The translations under genes and the position numbers were made by a program. Below the pieces are notes generated by a model that searched no databases, was not told the origin of the DNA, and was given only the letters and a program-made list of their open reading frames with translations. Shown here piece by piece: positions 33,171-42,140 of a stretch of DNA of 64,000 nt. Every line of letters begins with the position of its first letter. Within the stretch, counting starts at the first letter, position 1. The stretch covers positions 1 through 64,000 of the forward strand of contig JBBDSU010000060.1 of the NCBI GenBank assembly GCA_040904825.1. The letters are read 5' to 3'. The DNA is from JBBDSU01 sp040904825. Its GTDB lineage: Bacteria > Actinomycetota > Nitriliruptoria > Nitriliruptorales > Nitriliruptoraceae.

Positions 33171-34310
33171 TCAGGCCAAGTCTCGCAACGTGGCGACATC
33201 GGGCTTGCCCATTGCCGTCCGCGGCAGGCGGTCGATCATCAGGTATCGCCGGGGCGCCCATGCGGCCGCCAGATCTTGTCGGATCCAGGATGTCAGCGCA
33301 TCGGCAGAGGGTGGGTTCGATGGGTCTGCCGGCACCACTGCAGCGACCACTTGCTGGCCCCATTCGGCGTCGTCGACCCCGAACGCGGTCGCGTCAGCCA
33401 CGGCCGGGTGTGCGATCAGCCGGCTGGTGACCAGCCCAGTAGGGATGTTTTCGCCGCCGCTGACAACGATGTCATCGGCGCGCCCCAGGACGACCAGGTG
33501 CCCGGCTTCGTCGAACGTTCCGACATCGGGTGTTGTCCAGCCGTCAGAGGGCGCCGGTTCGAAGGTGCCACCGATCAGGTAGCCCGAGAACAGCACGGGC
33601 CCACGCACATGGATTCTGCCGTCGATGACGTCGATATCCACGCCGTCCAGCGGCTGACCGTCATAGACGCAGCCTCCCGCCGTTTCGGTCATGCCATACG
33701 AGGCCACCAGGCGCGCGCCGTGGGCACGGGCGTTGTCACCGAGTGCGGGACGCAGTGCCGCTCCACCAACCAAGACTGATCGCCATCGGGCCAGCAGCTC
33801 GGGGCTTGAGTCGATGAGTCGAGCAAGCTGTGTCGGGACGAGCGAGATGTGATCGCCGTGCGCTGCCGCGAGTTGGCTGCCGGTCGCAGCCGTCAGGAAC
33901 TCAGCGTCGGTGCCGCACGCCCATGAGCGCAACAGGATCTGAATGCCAGCCACGTGGTGCAGCGGCAGCGCGAGCGTGAACACCTCGCCTTGGCGGGCGC
34001 CGAGTCGTGCGAGGCTGGCTGTTGTTGAGGCGGTGACGGCACGGTGCGACAGCACGACGCCTTTGGGTGCAGCGGTCGAACCGGACGTTGCAACAATCAA
34101 CGCTGTGTCGTCGGGGATGTCGAGGTCAAGGTCGAATGGCAACGTCGAAGGCATGTCTGGCGGCAGGTCTGCGACCGATCGCAGCACGCCTCGCGCCGCG
34201 ACAGCATCGACGGGAAGCACAAGCACCGCGCTGCCAGCGTCCCAGGCCGATCTCAGGGTCGTCGGCAGAGTTTGCGGGTCGGCGCTGACCACCGTCACCT
34301 TCGATCCCAT
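33171..34310 (-). CDS. menE: o-Succinylbenzoate-CoA ligase
   Basis: Activates o-succinylbenzoate with ATP and CoA in menaquinone synthesis. The 379-aa ANL-superfamily enzyme is short, as MenE of actinobacteria is. It has the P-loop-like VATSGSTAAPKGVVLSH, SYGMTETAGG, the hinge region VVLGRADDIVVSGGENIPT and the C-terminal catalytic lysine in LPRTAMGKPD. The start is taken as ATG 34310 (minus), with GGGAG 6 bases upstream, and ATG 34313 is equally possible. The open frame to 34460 is not family-like. It is divergent from menB with 119 bp between, and convergent with ccsA. Confidence 0.93.
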   Translation of the reverse strand: MGSKVTVVSADPQTLPTTLRSAWDAGSAVLVLPVDAVAARGVLRSVADLPPDMPSTLPFDLDLDIPDDTALIVATSGSTAAPKGVVLSHRAVTASTTASLARLGARQGEVFTLALPLHHVAGIQILLRSWACGTDAEFLTAATGSQLAAAHGDHISLVPTQLARLIDSSPELLARWRSVLVGGAALRPALGDNARAHGARLVASYGMTETAGGCVYDGQPLDGVDIDVIDGRIHVRGPVLFSGYLIGGTFEPAPSDGWTTPDVGTFDEAGHLVVLGRADDIVVSGGENIPTGLVTSRLIAHPAVADATAFGVDDAEWGQQVVAAVVPADPSNPPSADALTSWIRQDLAAAWAPRRYLMIDRLPRTAMGKPDVATLRDLA

Positions 34311-34429
34311 CATGGACTCCCAGTTGTGACCAGTGCGCGCGGTCGGCTGATGTCTGTCGCTGCAGCGAGTCCGCGATGACTGGGAGGTAGCGTACGTGCG
34401 AGCGTTGATGTCCCCATGAGGAGGCACCG

Positions 34430-35329
34430 GTGGTGGTGTCCGAACTGTTCGACCCGACACGGTGGCAACCGGTCGACGGCTTCGATGATCTCGTCGAGGT
34501 CACCTACCACCGCGCGGTCGACCAGGGGACGGTGCGCATCGCCATCGACCGGCCAGAGGTGCGCAATGCGTTCCGGCCAGGCACAGTCGACGAACTCGTC
34601 CGAACCATGGAGCATGCGCGTACGTCGTCAGATGTCGGCTGTGTGCTGCTGACCGGCAACGGTCCTTCGCCCACCGATGGCGGCTGGGCGTTTTGCTCCG
34701 GGGGTGATCAGCGGATCCGCGGGCGGGATGGCTACCGCTATGAAGATGGTGATGGTCCTGCCGACGCGGCGTCGCTCGGTCGACTCCACATCCTTGAGGT
34801 CCAGCGCCTGATTCGGTTCATGCCGAAGGTGGTCATTGCTGTGGTCCCTGGGTGGGCTGCCGGGGGAGGCCATTCGCTGCATGTGGTGTGTGATCTCACC
34901 ATCGCCAGCCGACAGCACGCACGGTTCAAGCAAACCGATCTTGATGTGGCATCGTTCGATGGCGGCTACGGAAGTGCCTATCTCGCCAAGCAGGTCGGTC
35001 AGAAATTCGCGCGTGAGATCTTCCTGCTGGGAGACGTCTACGACGCGGAGGCGGCTCACCGGATGGGAATGGTCAATGCGGTGGTCGACCACGCCGAGCT
35101 CGAGGATTTTGCGCTCCAATGGTCGGCGAAGATTCTCGCCAAGTCGCCCACTGCGACCCGAATGCTCAAGTATGCGCTCAACCTGGCCGACGACGGCATG
35201 GTTGGCCAGCAGATGTTTGCCGGGGAAGCGACCCGCCTGGCTTATATGACCGATGAAGCGACTGAAGGGCGGGATGCTTTCCTTGAGAAGCGTGCGCCCG
35301 ACTGGTCGGCCGCTCCCTACCACTACTGA
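34430..35329 (+). CDS. menB: 1,4-Dihydroxy-2-naphthoyl-CoA synthase
   Basis: Dieckmann-type ring closure of o-succinylbenzoyl-CoA. The 299-aa crotonase-fold protein has IAIDRPEVRNAFRPGTVDEL, the oxyanion-hole GGDQRIRG, VPGWAAGGGHSLHVVCDLT, the Asp/Gly-rich SFDGGYGSAYLAKQVG and the C-terminal EKRAPDWS..PY. AGGAGG (34419-34424) is 5 bases before the GTG at 34430, a strong ribosome site. menA follows after 77 bp on the same strand, then menC and menD, so menB-A-C-D are probably one operon. Confidence 0.95.
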   Translation: MVVSELFDPTRWQPVDGFDDLVEVTYHRAVDQGTVRIAIDRPEVRNAFRPGTVDELVRTMEHARTSSDVGCVLLTGNGPSPTDGGWAFCSGGDQRIRGRDGYRYEDGDGPADAASLGRLHILEVQRLIRFMPKVVIAVVPGWAAGGGHSLHVVCDLTIASRQHARFKQTDLDVASFDGGYGSAYLAKQVGQKFAREIFLLGDVYDAEAAHRMGMVNAVVDHAELEDFALQWSAKILAKSPTATRMLKYALNLADDGMVGQQMFAGEATRLAYMTDEATEGRDAFLEKRAPDWSAAPYHY

Positions 35330-35406
35330 CGCCACGACTGAGCCCGACTTCTGGCGCGACGTTTGGCCAGGCCGGGCCGGCACATCGACGGCGACTGCGA
35401 GGCGTG

Positions 35407-36306
35407 ATGCGGCACTACATCGAAGCGGCGCGGCCGCGGACGCTGCCCGCGGCCATCGCTCCGGTGCTCGTCGGCACCGCCGCTGCATCACGACCACTTG
35501 AAGAGTTGTCGTGGATCGGTTTCGGGCTGGCGATGGTGGTCGCACTGAGTCTGCAGGTCGCAGTCAACTATGCCAACGACCTGTTTGACGGGGTCAAGGG
35601 GGTTGACACTGCAGCGCGTCAGGGGCCACGGCGGGCAGTTGCCAGTGGTCTGGTGACCCCGCGGGCCATGGGCGTTGCTACGGCAACAGCACTGACGGTC
35701 GCGGCTGTCGCGGGACTCGTGTTGGCATGGATGGTCGGTTGGGCACTCATTGTCGTCGGTGCTATCGCCATTGTTGCAGCCCTTGGCTATTCAGGTGGTC
35801 GCCGCCCGTACGCGTCGCGAGGCTTGGGCGAGATCAGCGTGTTCGTATTTTTCGGGCTCGTGGCAACTGTTGGATCCCAGGTGGTCCAGGACGCCACGGT
35901 CAACGGACTGGCGGTCGTGGCCGCAGTGCCTGTGGGTCTGCTGGCTGTTGCCCTGCTGGTGATCAACAACTTGCGGGACGTCCATACCGATGCGGCCACC
36001 GGCAAGCGCACATTGGCAGTGCGGCTCGGCGAAATCCGCACGCGCGGACTGTTCCTTGGGCTGGTCGCAAGCTCGTTGGTATGGACGGCGATCGTGGCTC
36101 TGGCGGCGGCGTCGCCATGGCCATTGCTTGCGCTGGGTGTCACTCCGCTGGCATGGTCGGCTATCAGGCCGGTTGGCGCTGGCGTTGCCGGCCGAGGGCT
36201 GATCTCGGTGCTTGAGCGGACCGGACGGACCCACCTGGCTTACGGTGTGCTGCTAGCCGTGGGCTTGCGGCTCGGTGAGGTTCTCGACGTGATGGGTGTG
36301 GCCTGA
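35407..36306 (+). CDS. menA: 1,4-Dihydroxy-2-naphthoate polyprenyltransferase
   Basis: Attaches the isoprenoid tail to dihydroxynaphthoate in the membrane. The 299-aa UbiA-family protein has about eight helices and both Asp-rich motifs: NYANDLFDGVKGVD and NNLRDVHTDAATGKRTLAVRLG. ATG 35407 has GAGG 4 bases upstream, and GTG 35404 is possible. The prenyl donor is presumably made by the polyprenyl synthase at 59030. menC begins 10 bp after the stop. Confidence 0.94.
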   Translation: MRHYIEAARPRTLPAAIAPVLVGTAAASRPLEELSWIGFGLAMVVALSLQVAVNYANDLFDGVKGVDTAARQGPRRAVASGLVTPRAMGVATATALTVAAVAGLVLAWMVGWALIVVGAIAIVAALGYSGGRRPYASRGLGEISVFVFFGLVATVGSQVVQDATVNGLAVVAAVPVGLLAVALLVINNLRDVHTDAATGKRTLAVRLGEIRTRGLFLGLVASSLVWTAIVALAAASPWPLLALGVTPLAWSAIRPVGAGVAGRGLISVLERTGRTHLAYGVLLAVGLRLGEVLDVMGVA

Positions 36307-36316
36307 TGGGTACAGC

Positions 36317-37330
36317 GTGACGATCTTGCGTGCGGTTCCGTTCTCGGTGGCGATGACACTGCGATTCCGCCGTGTCACCCACCGGTCCGGCATGCTGTTG
36401 GAAGGCCCGGAAGGCTGGGGAGAGTTCTCGCCGTTTCTCGACTATGGGCCCGAGTACGCGGCGCGATGGTTGGCGGCCGCGATTGATGCGGCGACTCGCC
36501 CTTTCCCAACTCCTCAGCGGACGAGCATTCCAGTGAATGCGACGATTCCTGCCGTCGACGCTGGCCGCGCCTACGACCTCGCGCGAACGTCTGGCTGTAA
36601 TACGGCGAAGGTGAAAGTTGCCGAGCCGGGTCAGCGACTCGCCGACGATATCGACCGGGTCGCTGCGGTGCGGGACGCACTCGGACCCCGTGCTGCGATC
36701 CGGGTTGATGCGAACGCCGCCTGGGATGTAGATACGGCGGCGGATGCACTCGCGCGCCTGTCGCAAGCGGCCGGTGGGCTGCAGTACGCCGAACAACCGT
36801 GCGCGACGCTGGACGATCTGCGCCAGTTGCGAGCCCGGACCGACGTGCTGCTTGCTGCCGACGAGTCGGTCAGGACGGCAGAGGACCCCGAACGCATCGC
36901 GGGACTCGATGCTGCCGATCTGCTGGTCATCAAGGTGCAACCGCTCGGGGGAGTGCATCGGGCACGACAGGTTGTCGATGCTGCCGGGCTGCCGGTAGTC
37001 GTGTCGTCGGCTGTCGAGACCACCATCGGATTGGCCGCCGGCGCGGCATTCGCCGCGGGACTCGATGATCTTCCCTATGCCTGTGGCCTGGGCACGGCCA
37101 CCATGCTGGCGGCCGATGTGGTCGACGACCCACTGGTGCCGGTCAACGGTGAGATCCCGGCCGGGCGGCGCGCGCCGGATACCGCCCGCCTTGCCCAAGC
37201 AGTGGCGGTGGGGGAGGAGGCAGACGACCTTGTGGCAAGGTTTGCCGCAGCGGTTGCTTTCCTGCCGAGCGATGTACGCGAACACCTAGGCCCGGATCCG
37301 ACATCGCTGGTCGACAGGAGCGCGGCATGA
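36317..37330 (+). CDS. menC: o-Succinylbenzoate synthase
   Basis: Dehydrates SHCHC to o-succinylbenzoate. The 337-aa enolase-superfamily protein has the catalytic KVKV lysines, metal ligands in IRVDANAAWD, YAEQPC and AADESVR, the second catalytic lysine in VIKVQPLGGV, and SSAVETTIGLAAG. The start GTG 36317 gives MTILRAVPFSVAMTLRFR.., and the upstream GTG at 36296 would overlap menA. Its end overlaps the menD ATG by 4 bp. Confidence 0.92.
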   Translation: MTILRAVPFSVAMTLRFRRVTHRSGMLLEGPEGWGEFSPFLDYGPEYAARWLAAAIDAATRPFPTPQRTSIPVNATIPAVDAGRAYDLARTSGCNTAKVKVAEPGQRLADDIDRVAAVRDALGPRAAIRVDANAAWDVDTAADALARLSQAAGGLQYAEQPCATLDDLRQLRARTDVLLAADESVRTAEDPERIAGLDAADLLVIKVQPLGGVHRARQVVDAAGLPVVVSSAVETTIGLAAGAAFAAGLDDLPYACGLGTATMLAADVVDDPLVPVNGEIPAGRRAPDTARLAQAVAVGEEADDLVARFAAAVAFLPSDVREHLGPDPTSLVDRSAA

Positions 37331-39162
37331 CCACGGCCGCCCCCAACCCATCCACTGCTATGGCGCGGGCGATGGTGGATGAATGCGTACGCCATGGCGT
37401 GACCGACGCGGTGCTGGCTCCTGGCTCACGATCCGCCGCACTGGCGTTTGCCTTCTACGACGACCCGCGGATCGCCCTGCACGTCCATCCTGATGAACGG
37501 TCGGCCGCATTCGTTGCGCTGGGGCTGGCCCGGGCATCCGGCCGTCCCGCTGTGGTGGTGACCACCAGCGGCTCGGCGGTGGCCAACCTGCATCCCGCCG
37601 TGATCGAAGCGGATCTGGACCGGGTCCCGATGGTCCTGATCACCGCTGACCGTCCGGTTGAACTGCGCGAGACCGGCGCCAACCAGACCATCGATCAGGT
37701 GGGGCTGTTCGGCAGCACCGTGCGGTGGGCATTCGATGTTCCTGCAGCCGAAGATCGGGCAGACGCGCCCGGCCTGTGGCGATCGGTCATCAGTCGCGCC
37801 GTGGCGGCCAGCCTCGGTGTCGCCGGAGGAAAAGGACCGGCCGGCCCGGTCCACCTCAACGTCGGTTTTCGGGAGCCGACGGTTCCGGCGGCCGACGATG
37901 GGCGCAGCGCACCGGCGCCCTGGAGCCATGATGAAGGTGGCCGGGACGACAGCCGGCGGTGGGTGCATGTCGAGCCTGGCGTCGTGCAGCCCGCCCCTGC
38001 GACAGTCGAGCGACTCTTCAACCTCATCGTCGGGGATGACGGGCCGCGCCGAGGAGTGGTTGTCGTCGGCCAGACCCGGCAGTCGACGTCGGTCCTGCTG
38101 GAACTGGCTGACAGGTTGGGATGGCCGGTCTTGGCGGAACCGACCGGGTCCATTCGCAGCCATGGCGCGGTGATTGGCCACGGCCATCACGTGTGTGCTC
38201 ATCCAGGATTCATGGGCAGCCATCGTCCTGCCATTGCCTTGCGGGTGGGACGTGCCACGCTGTCACCGGCCATCGATGCCGCGCTGACTGACGCTGAACA
38301 GATTGTGATCGATCCCGACGGAATGTGGATCGATCCCGACCGGCGCATCGCCGAGATCATCGTCGCCGACGCTGACCGGCTGGCTGAGAGCCTGCTGGCA
38401 CGGCTTGCCGATGGGCCAGCCGACCAGGGCACTGACAACGGCCGATGGTGTGCCGCGTGGCGCGATGCAGACCGTGCTGTCGCCACAGCGATCGACGAGG
38501 TCCTCGGGTTGGCGACGGATGCTGCCATCGCCACGCCAACTGAGCCGGTGGATTTGTCCGAACCGGCCATTGCCCGCCTGCTGCCGGCGGTCGTGCCTGC
38601 TGGCACGCGGCTGGTAGCTGCGTCGTCGATGCCGATCCGCGACCTTGACCGCTACATGGGCGTCGGCGCGGAGGTTGTTGTTGACGCCAACCGTGGAGCC
38701 TCAGGCATCGACGGGTTCGTCAGCAGTTTGCTGGGGGTGCGGCTGGCCACTGATCCCGACGTGCCGGTCGTCGGTGTCGCCGGAGACCTTGCGAGTCTGC
38801 ATGACGTCAACGGATGGTTGCTGTCTGCCGACGAACGCACGCCTGCCTCGTCGGTGACTCTCGTCGTTGTCGACAACGACGGTGGCGGCATTTTTTCATT
38901 TCTTCCGCAAGCTCAGTTCCCGGCTGCTTTCGAGCGTGTTTTTGGAACGCCTCACGGGCGAGACTTCGCCCACGTCGCTCTCCTCCATGATCTTGACTAC
39001 CAGCGAGCCGATGACGCGCCGGGATTTGTGGCTGCCCTGCACGCGTCGACCGCGCGACCGGGGCGGCACCTGGTGCACGTGTCGACGTCTAGGTCGGACA
39101 ATGTCGCCCTCCATCGTCAACTGGACCAGCACATCGCACAACGGTTGTCCCAGGACTGGTGA
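37327..39162 (+). CDS. menD: SEPHCHC synthase (MenD)
   Basis: ThDP-dependent condensation of 2-oxoglutarate and isochorismate, the first committed step of menaquinone synthesis. The 611-aa protein has the N-terminal VLAPGSRSAALAFAFYDDP, VVTTSGSAVANLHPAVIEA with the conserved PAVIEA, ETGANQTIDQVGLFG, SSMPIRDLDRYMG, ANRGASGIDGFVSSLLGVR and VVVDNDGGGIFSFLPQ. It overlaps menC by 4 bp. MenH (SHCHC synthase) does not follow and is not in the window. Converges with menF across 96 bp where I see no clear terminator. Confidence 0.95.
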   Translation: MTTAAPNPSTAMARAMVDECVRHGVTDAVLAPGSRSAALAFAFYDDPRIALHVHPDERSAAFVALGLARASGRPAVVVTTSGSAVANLHPAVIEADLDRVPMVLITADRPVELRETGANQTIDQVGLFGSTVRWAFDVPAAEDRADAPGLWRSVISRAVAASLGVAGGKGPAGPVHLNVGFREPTVPAADDGRSAPAPWSHDEGGRDDSRRWVHVEPGVVQPAPATVERLFNLIVGDDGPRRGVVVVGQTRQSTSVLLELADRLGWPVLAEPTGSIRSHGAVIGHGHHVCAHPGFMGSHRPAIALRVGRATLSPAIDAALTDAEQIVIDPDGMWIDPDRRIAEIIVADADRLAESLLARLADGPADQGTDNGRWCAAWRDADRAVATAIDEVLGLATDAAIATPTEPVDLSEPAIARLLPAVVPAGTRLVAASSMPIRDLDRYMGVGAEVVVDANRGASGIDGFVSSLLGVRLATDPDVPVVGVAGDLASLHDVNGWLLSADERTPASSVTLVVVDNDGGGIFSFLPQAQFPAAFERVFGTPHGRDFAHVALLHDLDYQRADDAPGFVAALHASTARPGRHLVHVSTSRSDNVALHRQLDQHIAQRLSQDW

Positions 39163-39258
39163 CGGGTGTGCTCGATCGCGCTGCAGCAGATGGTCAGATG
39201 CGAGGGTCACACGCGAGGGTCGCACCCGGTTGTCCCACCCGCTTGTCTTCCTCCACGG

Positions 39259-40572
39259 TCATCTCCCGAGATCGGCGCTTTCGCCCAGTACGGCCTGCAT
39301 GGCGAGGAGCTTGAGACGCGTCTCGGCCAACTCGGCTTCTGGAAGTGAACCTTCGACGATGCCCACTCCAGCGAATAGTCGCGCTCGAGTCCCAGCCAGT
39401 TCGGCACATCGCAGTGCGATACCCCATTCACCGTCGCCGGACGCGTCCGTCCAGCCAACTGGGGCGGCGTAGCGGCCACGGTCGATGCCTTCAAGGTCCC
39501 TGAGGAGCGCAAGGGCTGCTTGCCGCGGGGTACCTCCGACGGCAGCGGTCGGGTGCAGGGCTGCCGCAAGGCTGAGCACGTCAGTCACGGCGTCAAGTGT
39601 CCCCTCGAACCAGGTGGCCAGGTGCTGCACATTTTCGAGTTTCAGCACCGTCGGGTCATCGTCGTGAGCAAGGTCACGGCACCGTGCCGACAGCACGTCC
39701 CGCACCGAGTCGACCGCCAAAGCATGTTCGCGACGGTCCTTGTCGGATGCCATGAGACGGGCAGCGAGTTCGTCATCGGAACGAGGGTCGTGGTCGCGGC
39801 CAATTGTTCCGGCCAACACCCGGGAGGTCACCCGGTTGCTGAATTTTCCGACAAGCAGCTCAGGTGTTGCGCCGACCAGGCCGTCGACAACGAACGTGTG
39901 GCAGCTTGGAAAGTGGCGCTGGAGCCGTCGAGCCAGCACGTTCGGATCGAACGGTGTCCGAGACCACACGGCCAGATCGCGCGCCAGGACAACCTTGTCC
40001 ACGTCGCCTTGACGGATCCGGTCGATCGCTGCGGCGACCGCTTCGAGCCATTGGACGTCGGAGCGAGTCGCTCCGGCGTACCGGGGCCGATCGGTGTCCA
40101 CCGGGCGAGCCGTTCGTTGCTTCGTATCGGTCACTGGCTGCAGCGGGCGGACACCTGACCCGTCCACGGGTGTGACCTCAGTGAGCCAGGTTGTTCCGTC
40201 ACGCCGCCCGACGATCACCTGCGGAACGATCATCACCGACCCGGCAGCGTCATCATCGAAGGTGAACGACCCGAATGCGACCAGACCACTGCCACGAGCG
40301 TCGACCGTGTCGTCAATCGTGGCTGTCGCGGCGACATCGCCCAGTGCACGCATGCCATCGGCGAATCGGGCCGGTCCTGCGGGCGGCTTGATGACGGCAG
40401 CTCGCCCCCAGCCGACAAGTCCTTCGTCCAAGCCCGTGGATGCGTCGACGGTGGACCACACGGTCGCGTCTGCGACATCGGGGATGAGATCCACGAGCCG
40501 CACGTCGGTGATCAACGGTTGGGAGGTGACCTTCAGCGGTGCGACGCTTGATTCGCGGGCGATGAGCGTCAC
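39259..40572 (-). CDS. menF: Isochorismate synthase
   Basis: Converts chorismate to isochorismate, the branch point to menaquinone and, in some species, to salicylate/catechol siderophores. The 437-aa chorismate-binding-fold protein has KVVLARDLAV, PELLVGKF, VLAGTIGRD and the C-terminal signature HPTAAVGGTPR, GRYAAPVGWTDASGDGEWG and RLFAGVGIVEGS. GTG 40572 overlaps the stop of the MerR-like gene by 4 bp (GTGA), so the two are translationally coupled. No siderophore genes lie nearby and the men genes surround it, so menaquinone is the likely use. Confidence 0.93.
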   Translation of the reverse strand: MTLIARESSVAPLKVTSQPLITDVRLVDLIPDVADATVWSTVDASTGLDEGLVGWGRAAVIKPPAGPARFADGMRALGDVAATATIDDTVDARGSGLVAFGSFTFDDDAAGSVMIVPQVIVGRRDGTTWLTEVTPVDGSGVRPLQPVTDTKQRTARPVDTDRPRYAGATRSDVQWLEAVAAAIDRIRQGDVDKVVLARDLAVWSRTPFDPNVLARRLQRHFPSCHTFVVDGLVGATPELLVGKFSNRVTSRVLAGTIGRDHDPRSDDELAARLMASDKDRREHALAVDSVRDVLSARCRDLAHDDDPTVLKLENVQHLATWFEGTLDAVTDVLSLAAALHPTAAVGGTPRQAALALLRDLEGIDRGRYAAPVGWTDASGDGEWGIALRCAELAGTRARLFAGVGIVEGSLPEAELAETRLKLLAMQAVLGESADLGR

Positions 40573-41246
40573 GATGGAGCAGTCCCGCCACCGTCAGACT
40601 GGGTTGCGCGCTTCGTATCGTGGGGTTGCGGGGCGTCGGCCTCCTCAGCGACACGTGCCGCGACTTTGGCGAGCAGCCGTCTGCGCAGGTGATGGGCCAC
40701 CAGTCGCTCTGTTGCAGGCAGCATGCGCTGGTAGGCGGTGATCAGACGGTCGGCAAGCTCGTCGGGTGTGTCCGACGTCGATTGAGCAGGATCACGGATG
40801 AAGCGAAGGAACGCTTCGACCGCAGCATCGGCAATCACGGCGACTGCATCGTCGGTGTGGCGTGCGATATCCAACAGTTCTGCCAGAGGCAGACCCGCAT
40901 CCAGTATCGCCAGTCCCGCTTGGACGGCCTGGACATCTGCAGGGGAGTAACGGGCGACGCCGGTGTCATCGATGTGATGGGGCAGCAGGAGTCCAGCCCG
41001 CTCGACGGCTTCGAGAAGCACGCGCGTCGTGCCAGCTTCGGCAGCGACATCATCGAGGTCGAACGGTGCGTGCTCGTCGTCAGCGACCGCACGCAACAGT
41101 GCGGCATCGGCGCTGTCGGGTGCGGTCGGCGGACCCTGTCCGACGCCCGTGTCATGGGGAGTGTCCGTGCTGCCACCTCGTGGGGGGGATCGGGCCGAAG
41201 GTAGCCCAGGGCGTTGAGGTAGCCTCCTGCTCCCGCGCGCTGGCAA
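40569..41246 (-). CDS. MerR-type HTH protein coupled to menF
   Basis: A protein of about 225 aa, whose MerR-like helix-turn-helix core reads FDLDDVAAEAGTTRVLLEAV, then GLLLP..., RYSPADVQAVQAGLAIL and AGLPLAELLDIAR, followed by a mainly helical effector region ending in a Lys/Asp-rich tail. The start is uncertain. TTG 41246 is used here, but none of the in-frame candidates (TTG 41303, ATG 41297, TTG 41246, TTG 41096) has a good ribosome site, and the two farthest would overlap the divergent menG start. No metal-binding cysteines are visible. Co-translation with menF suggests it regulates isochorismate supply, which is inference. Confidence 0.7.
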   Translation of the reverse strand: MPARGSRRLPQRPGLPSARSPPRGGSTDTPHDTGVGQGPPTAPDSADAALLRAVADDEHAPFDLDDVAAEAGTTRVLLEAVERAGLLLPHHIDDTGVARYSPADVQAVQAGLAILDAGLPLAELLDIARHTDDAVAVIADAAVEAFLRFIRDPAQSTSDTPDELADRLITAYQRMLPATERLVAHHLRRRLLAKVAARVAEEADAPQPHDTKRATQSDGGGTAPS

Positions 41247-41295
41247 CTCGGTGCACGTGTGTCCCTCGCTCCTCGGCCTTCGCACTGGACACTGC

Positions 41296-42048
41296 ATGAG
41301 CAACGATCATGGCGACCGCGAAGTGGGCACCGCCACAGACGAGGTTTTGCCGGCTGCGTCCAGCCAGGGCAAGGACGCTGCACTCGTGCAGGCGATGTTT
41401 GATCGTGTCGCACCGCGCTACGACCTGGCCAACACGGCGCTATCGCTTGGTCAGGATGCTCGCTGGCGCAGGATTACCGCTGCCGCGGCAGGTGCCTCCG
41501 ATGGGATCGTGCTTGATGTTGCAAGTGGCCCTGGCAACGTTGCGCGAGAACTCCTTCGGGCCGGCGCCCGGGAGGTTGTCGCGCTCGACTTGTCGTTCAA
41601 CATGCTGGCCGCAGGTGCTCGGCGGGGTGACGACGCGGCCATCTACTGGGTGAACGGGGATGCGATGGTCCTGCCGTTTGCTGATGCGACCTTCGACGCG
41701 GTGACCATCTCGTTCGGACTGCGCAACGTTCCCGACCAGAAGCTGGCCCTCCAAGAATTCGCTCGTGTCACCCGGCCAGGTGGCCGCCTAGTGGTGTGCG
41801 AGTTCGCGACTCCGGCGCGCCGGTGGTTCAGGACCGTCTACCAGCGGTATCTCGTCGGGATGCTGCCGAAGGTGGCACGGCTGGTTTCGTCATCAGCCCC
41901 GGCCTACCGCTACCTCGCTGATTCGATCCTGGCGTGGCCAGATCGTGTGACGGTGGCCCAGTGGATGCGCGAAGCCGGATGGGAGTCGGTCAAAGTTCGG
42001 GACCTGTCGGGTGGCATCGTGGCTGTGCACCGCGCGGTGCGGAGTTGA
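41296..42048 (+). CDS. menG: Demethylmenaquinone methyltransferase
   Basis: SAM-dependent C-methylation of demethylmenaquinone, the last classical step. The 250-aa UbiE/MenG-family protein has MFDRVAPRYDLANTALSLGQDARWR, the SAM motif VLDVASGPGNVA, GDAMVLPFADATFDAVTISF, GLRNVPDQKLAL and RVTRPGGRLVVCEF. ATG 41296 gives a sensible length, while an earlier frame start at 41251 is unlikely. It is divergent from the MerR-like/menF pair. A long palindrome begins 9 bp after its stop. Confidence 0.95.
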   Translation: MSNDHGDREVGTATDEVLPAASSQGKDAALVQAMFDRVAPRYDLANTALSLGQDARWRRITAAAAGASDGIVLDVASGPGNVARELLRAGAREVVALDLSFNMLAAGARRGDDAAIYWVNGDAMVLPFADATFDAVTISFGLRNVPDQKLALQEFARVTRPGGRLVVCEFATPARRWFRTVYQRYLVGMLPKVARLVSSSAPAYRYLADSILAWPDRVTVAQWMREAGWESVKVRDLSGGIVAVHRAVRS

Positions 42049-42056
42049 AGGCTAGA

Positions 42057-42098
42057 CTCACAACCTGCTCGTGAAAAGTTTCACGAGCAGGTTGTGAG
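42057..42098. promoter_or_regulatory. Perfect 42-bp inverted repeat with a Rex-like core
   Basis: Arms of 20 bp (42057-42076 and 42079-42098) are perfectly complementary around a 2-base centre AG. The left arm starts CTCACAACCTGCTCG. The central 16 bp, CGTGAAAAGTTTCACG (42070-42085), contains GTGAA-N4-TTCAC. This is the invariant part of the actinobacterial Rex operator TGTGAAC-N3-TTCACA as I recall it. It starts 9 bp after menG and ends 42 bp before menJ. It may be a Rex operator, a U-less hairpin terminator for menG, or both. A TAGACT hexamer (42053-42058) abuts the left arm and could be a -10 element. Confidence 0.85.
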
Positions 42099-42140
42099 GG
42101 GCAGAATGCACGGGTAGGGAGGCATGGGGAGGGAGGCACG

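Noticed and set aside
34317..34385. CTCCCAGT ... ACTGGGAG inverted repeat between menE and menB
   Set aside because: The left arm is largely the menE ribosome site, and the arms are about 50 bp apart. It looks coincidental.
41251..41296. Upstream start (GTG 41251) for menG
   Set aside because: The added N-terminus is not family-like and ATG 41296 gives normal UbiE length.
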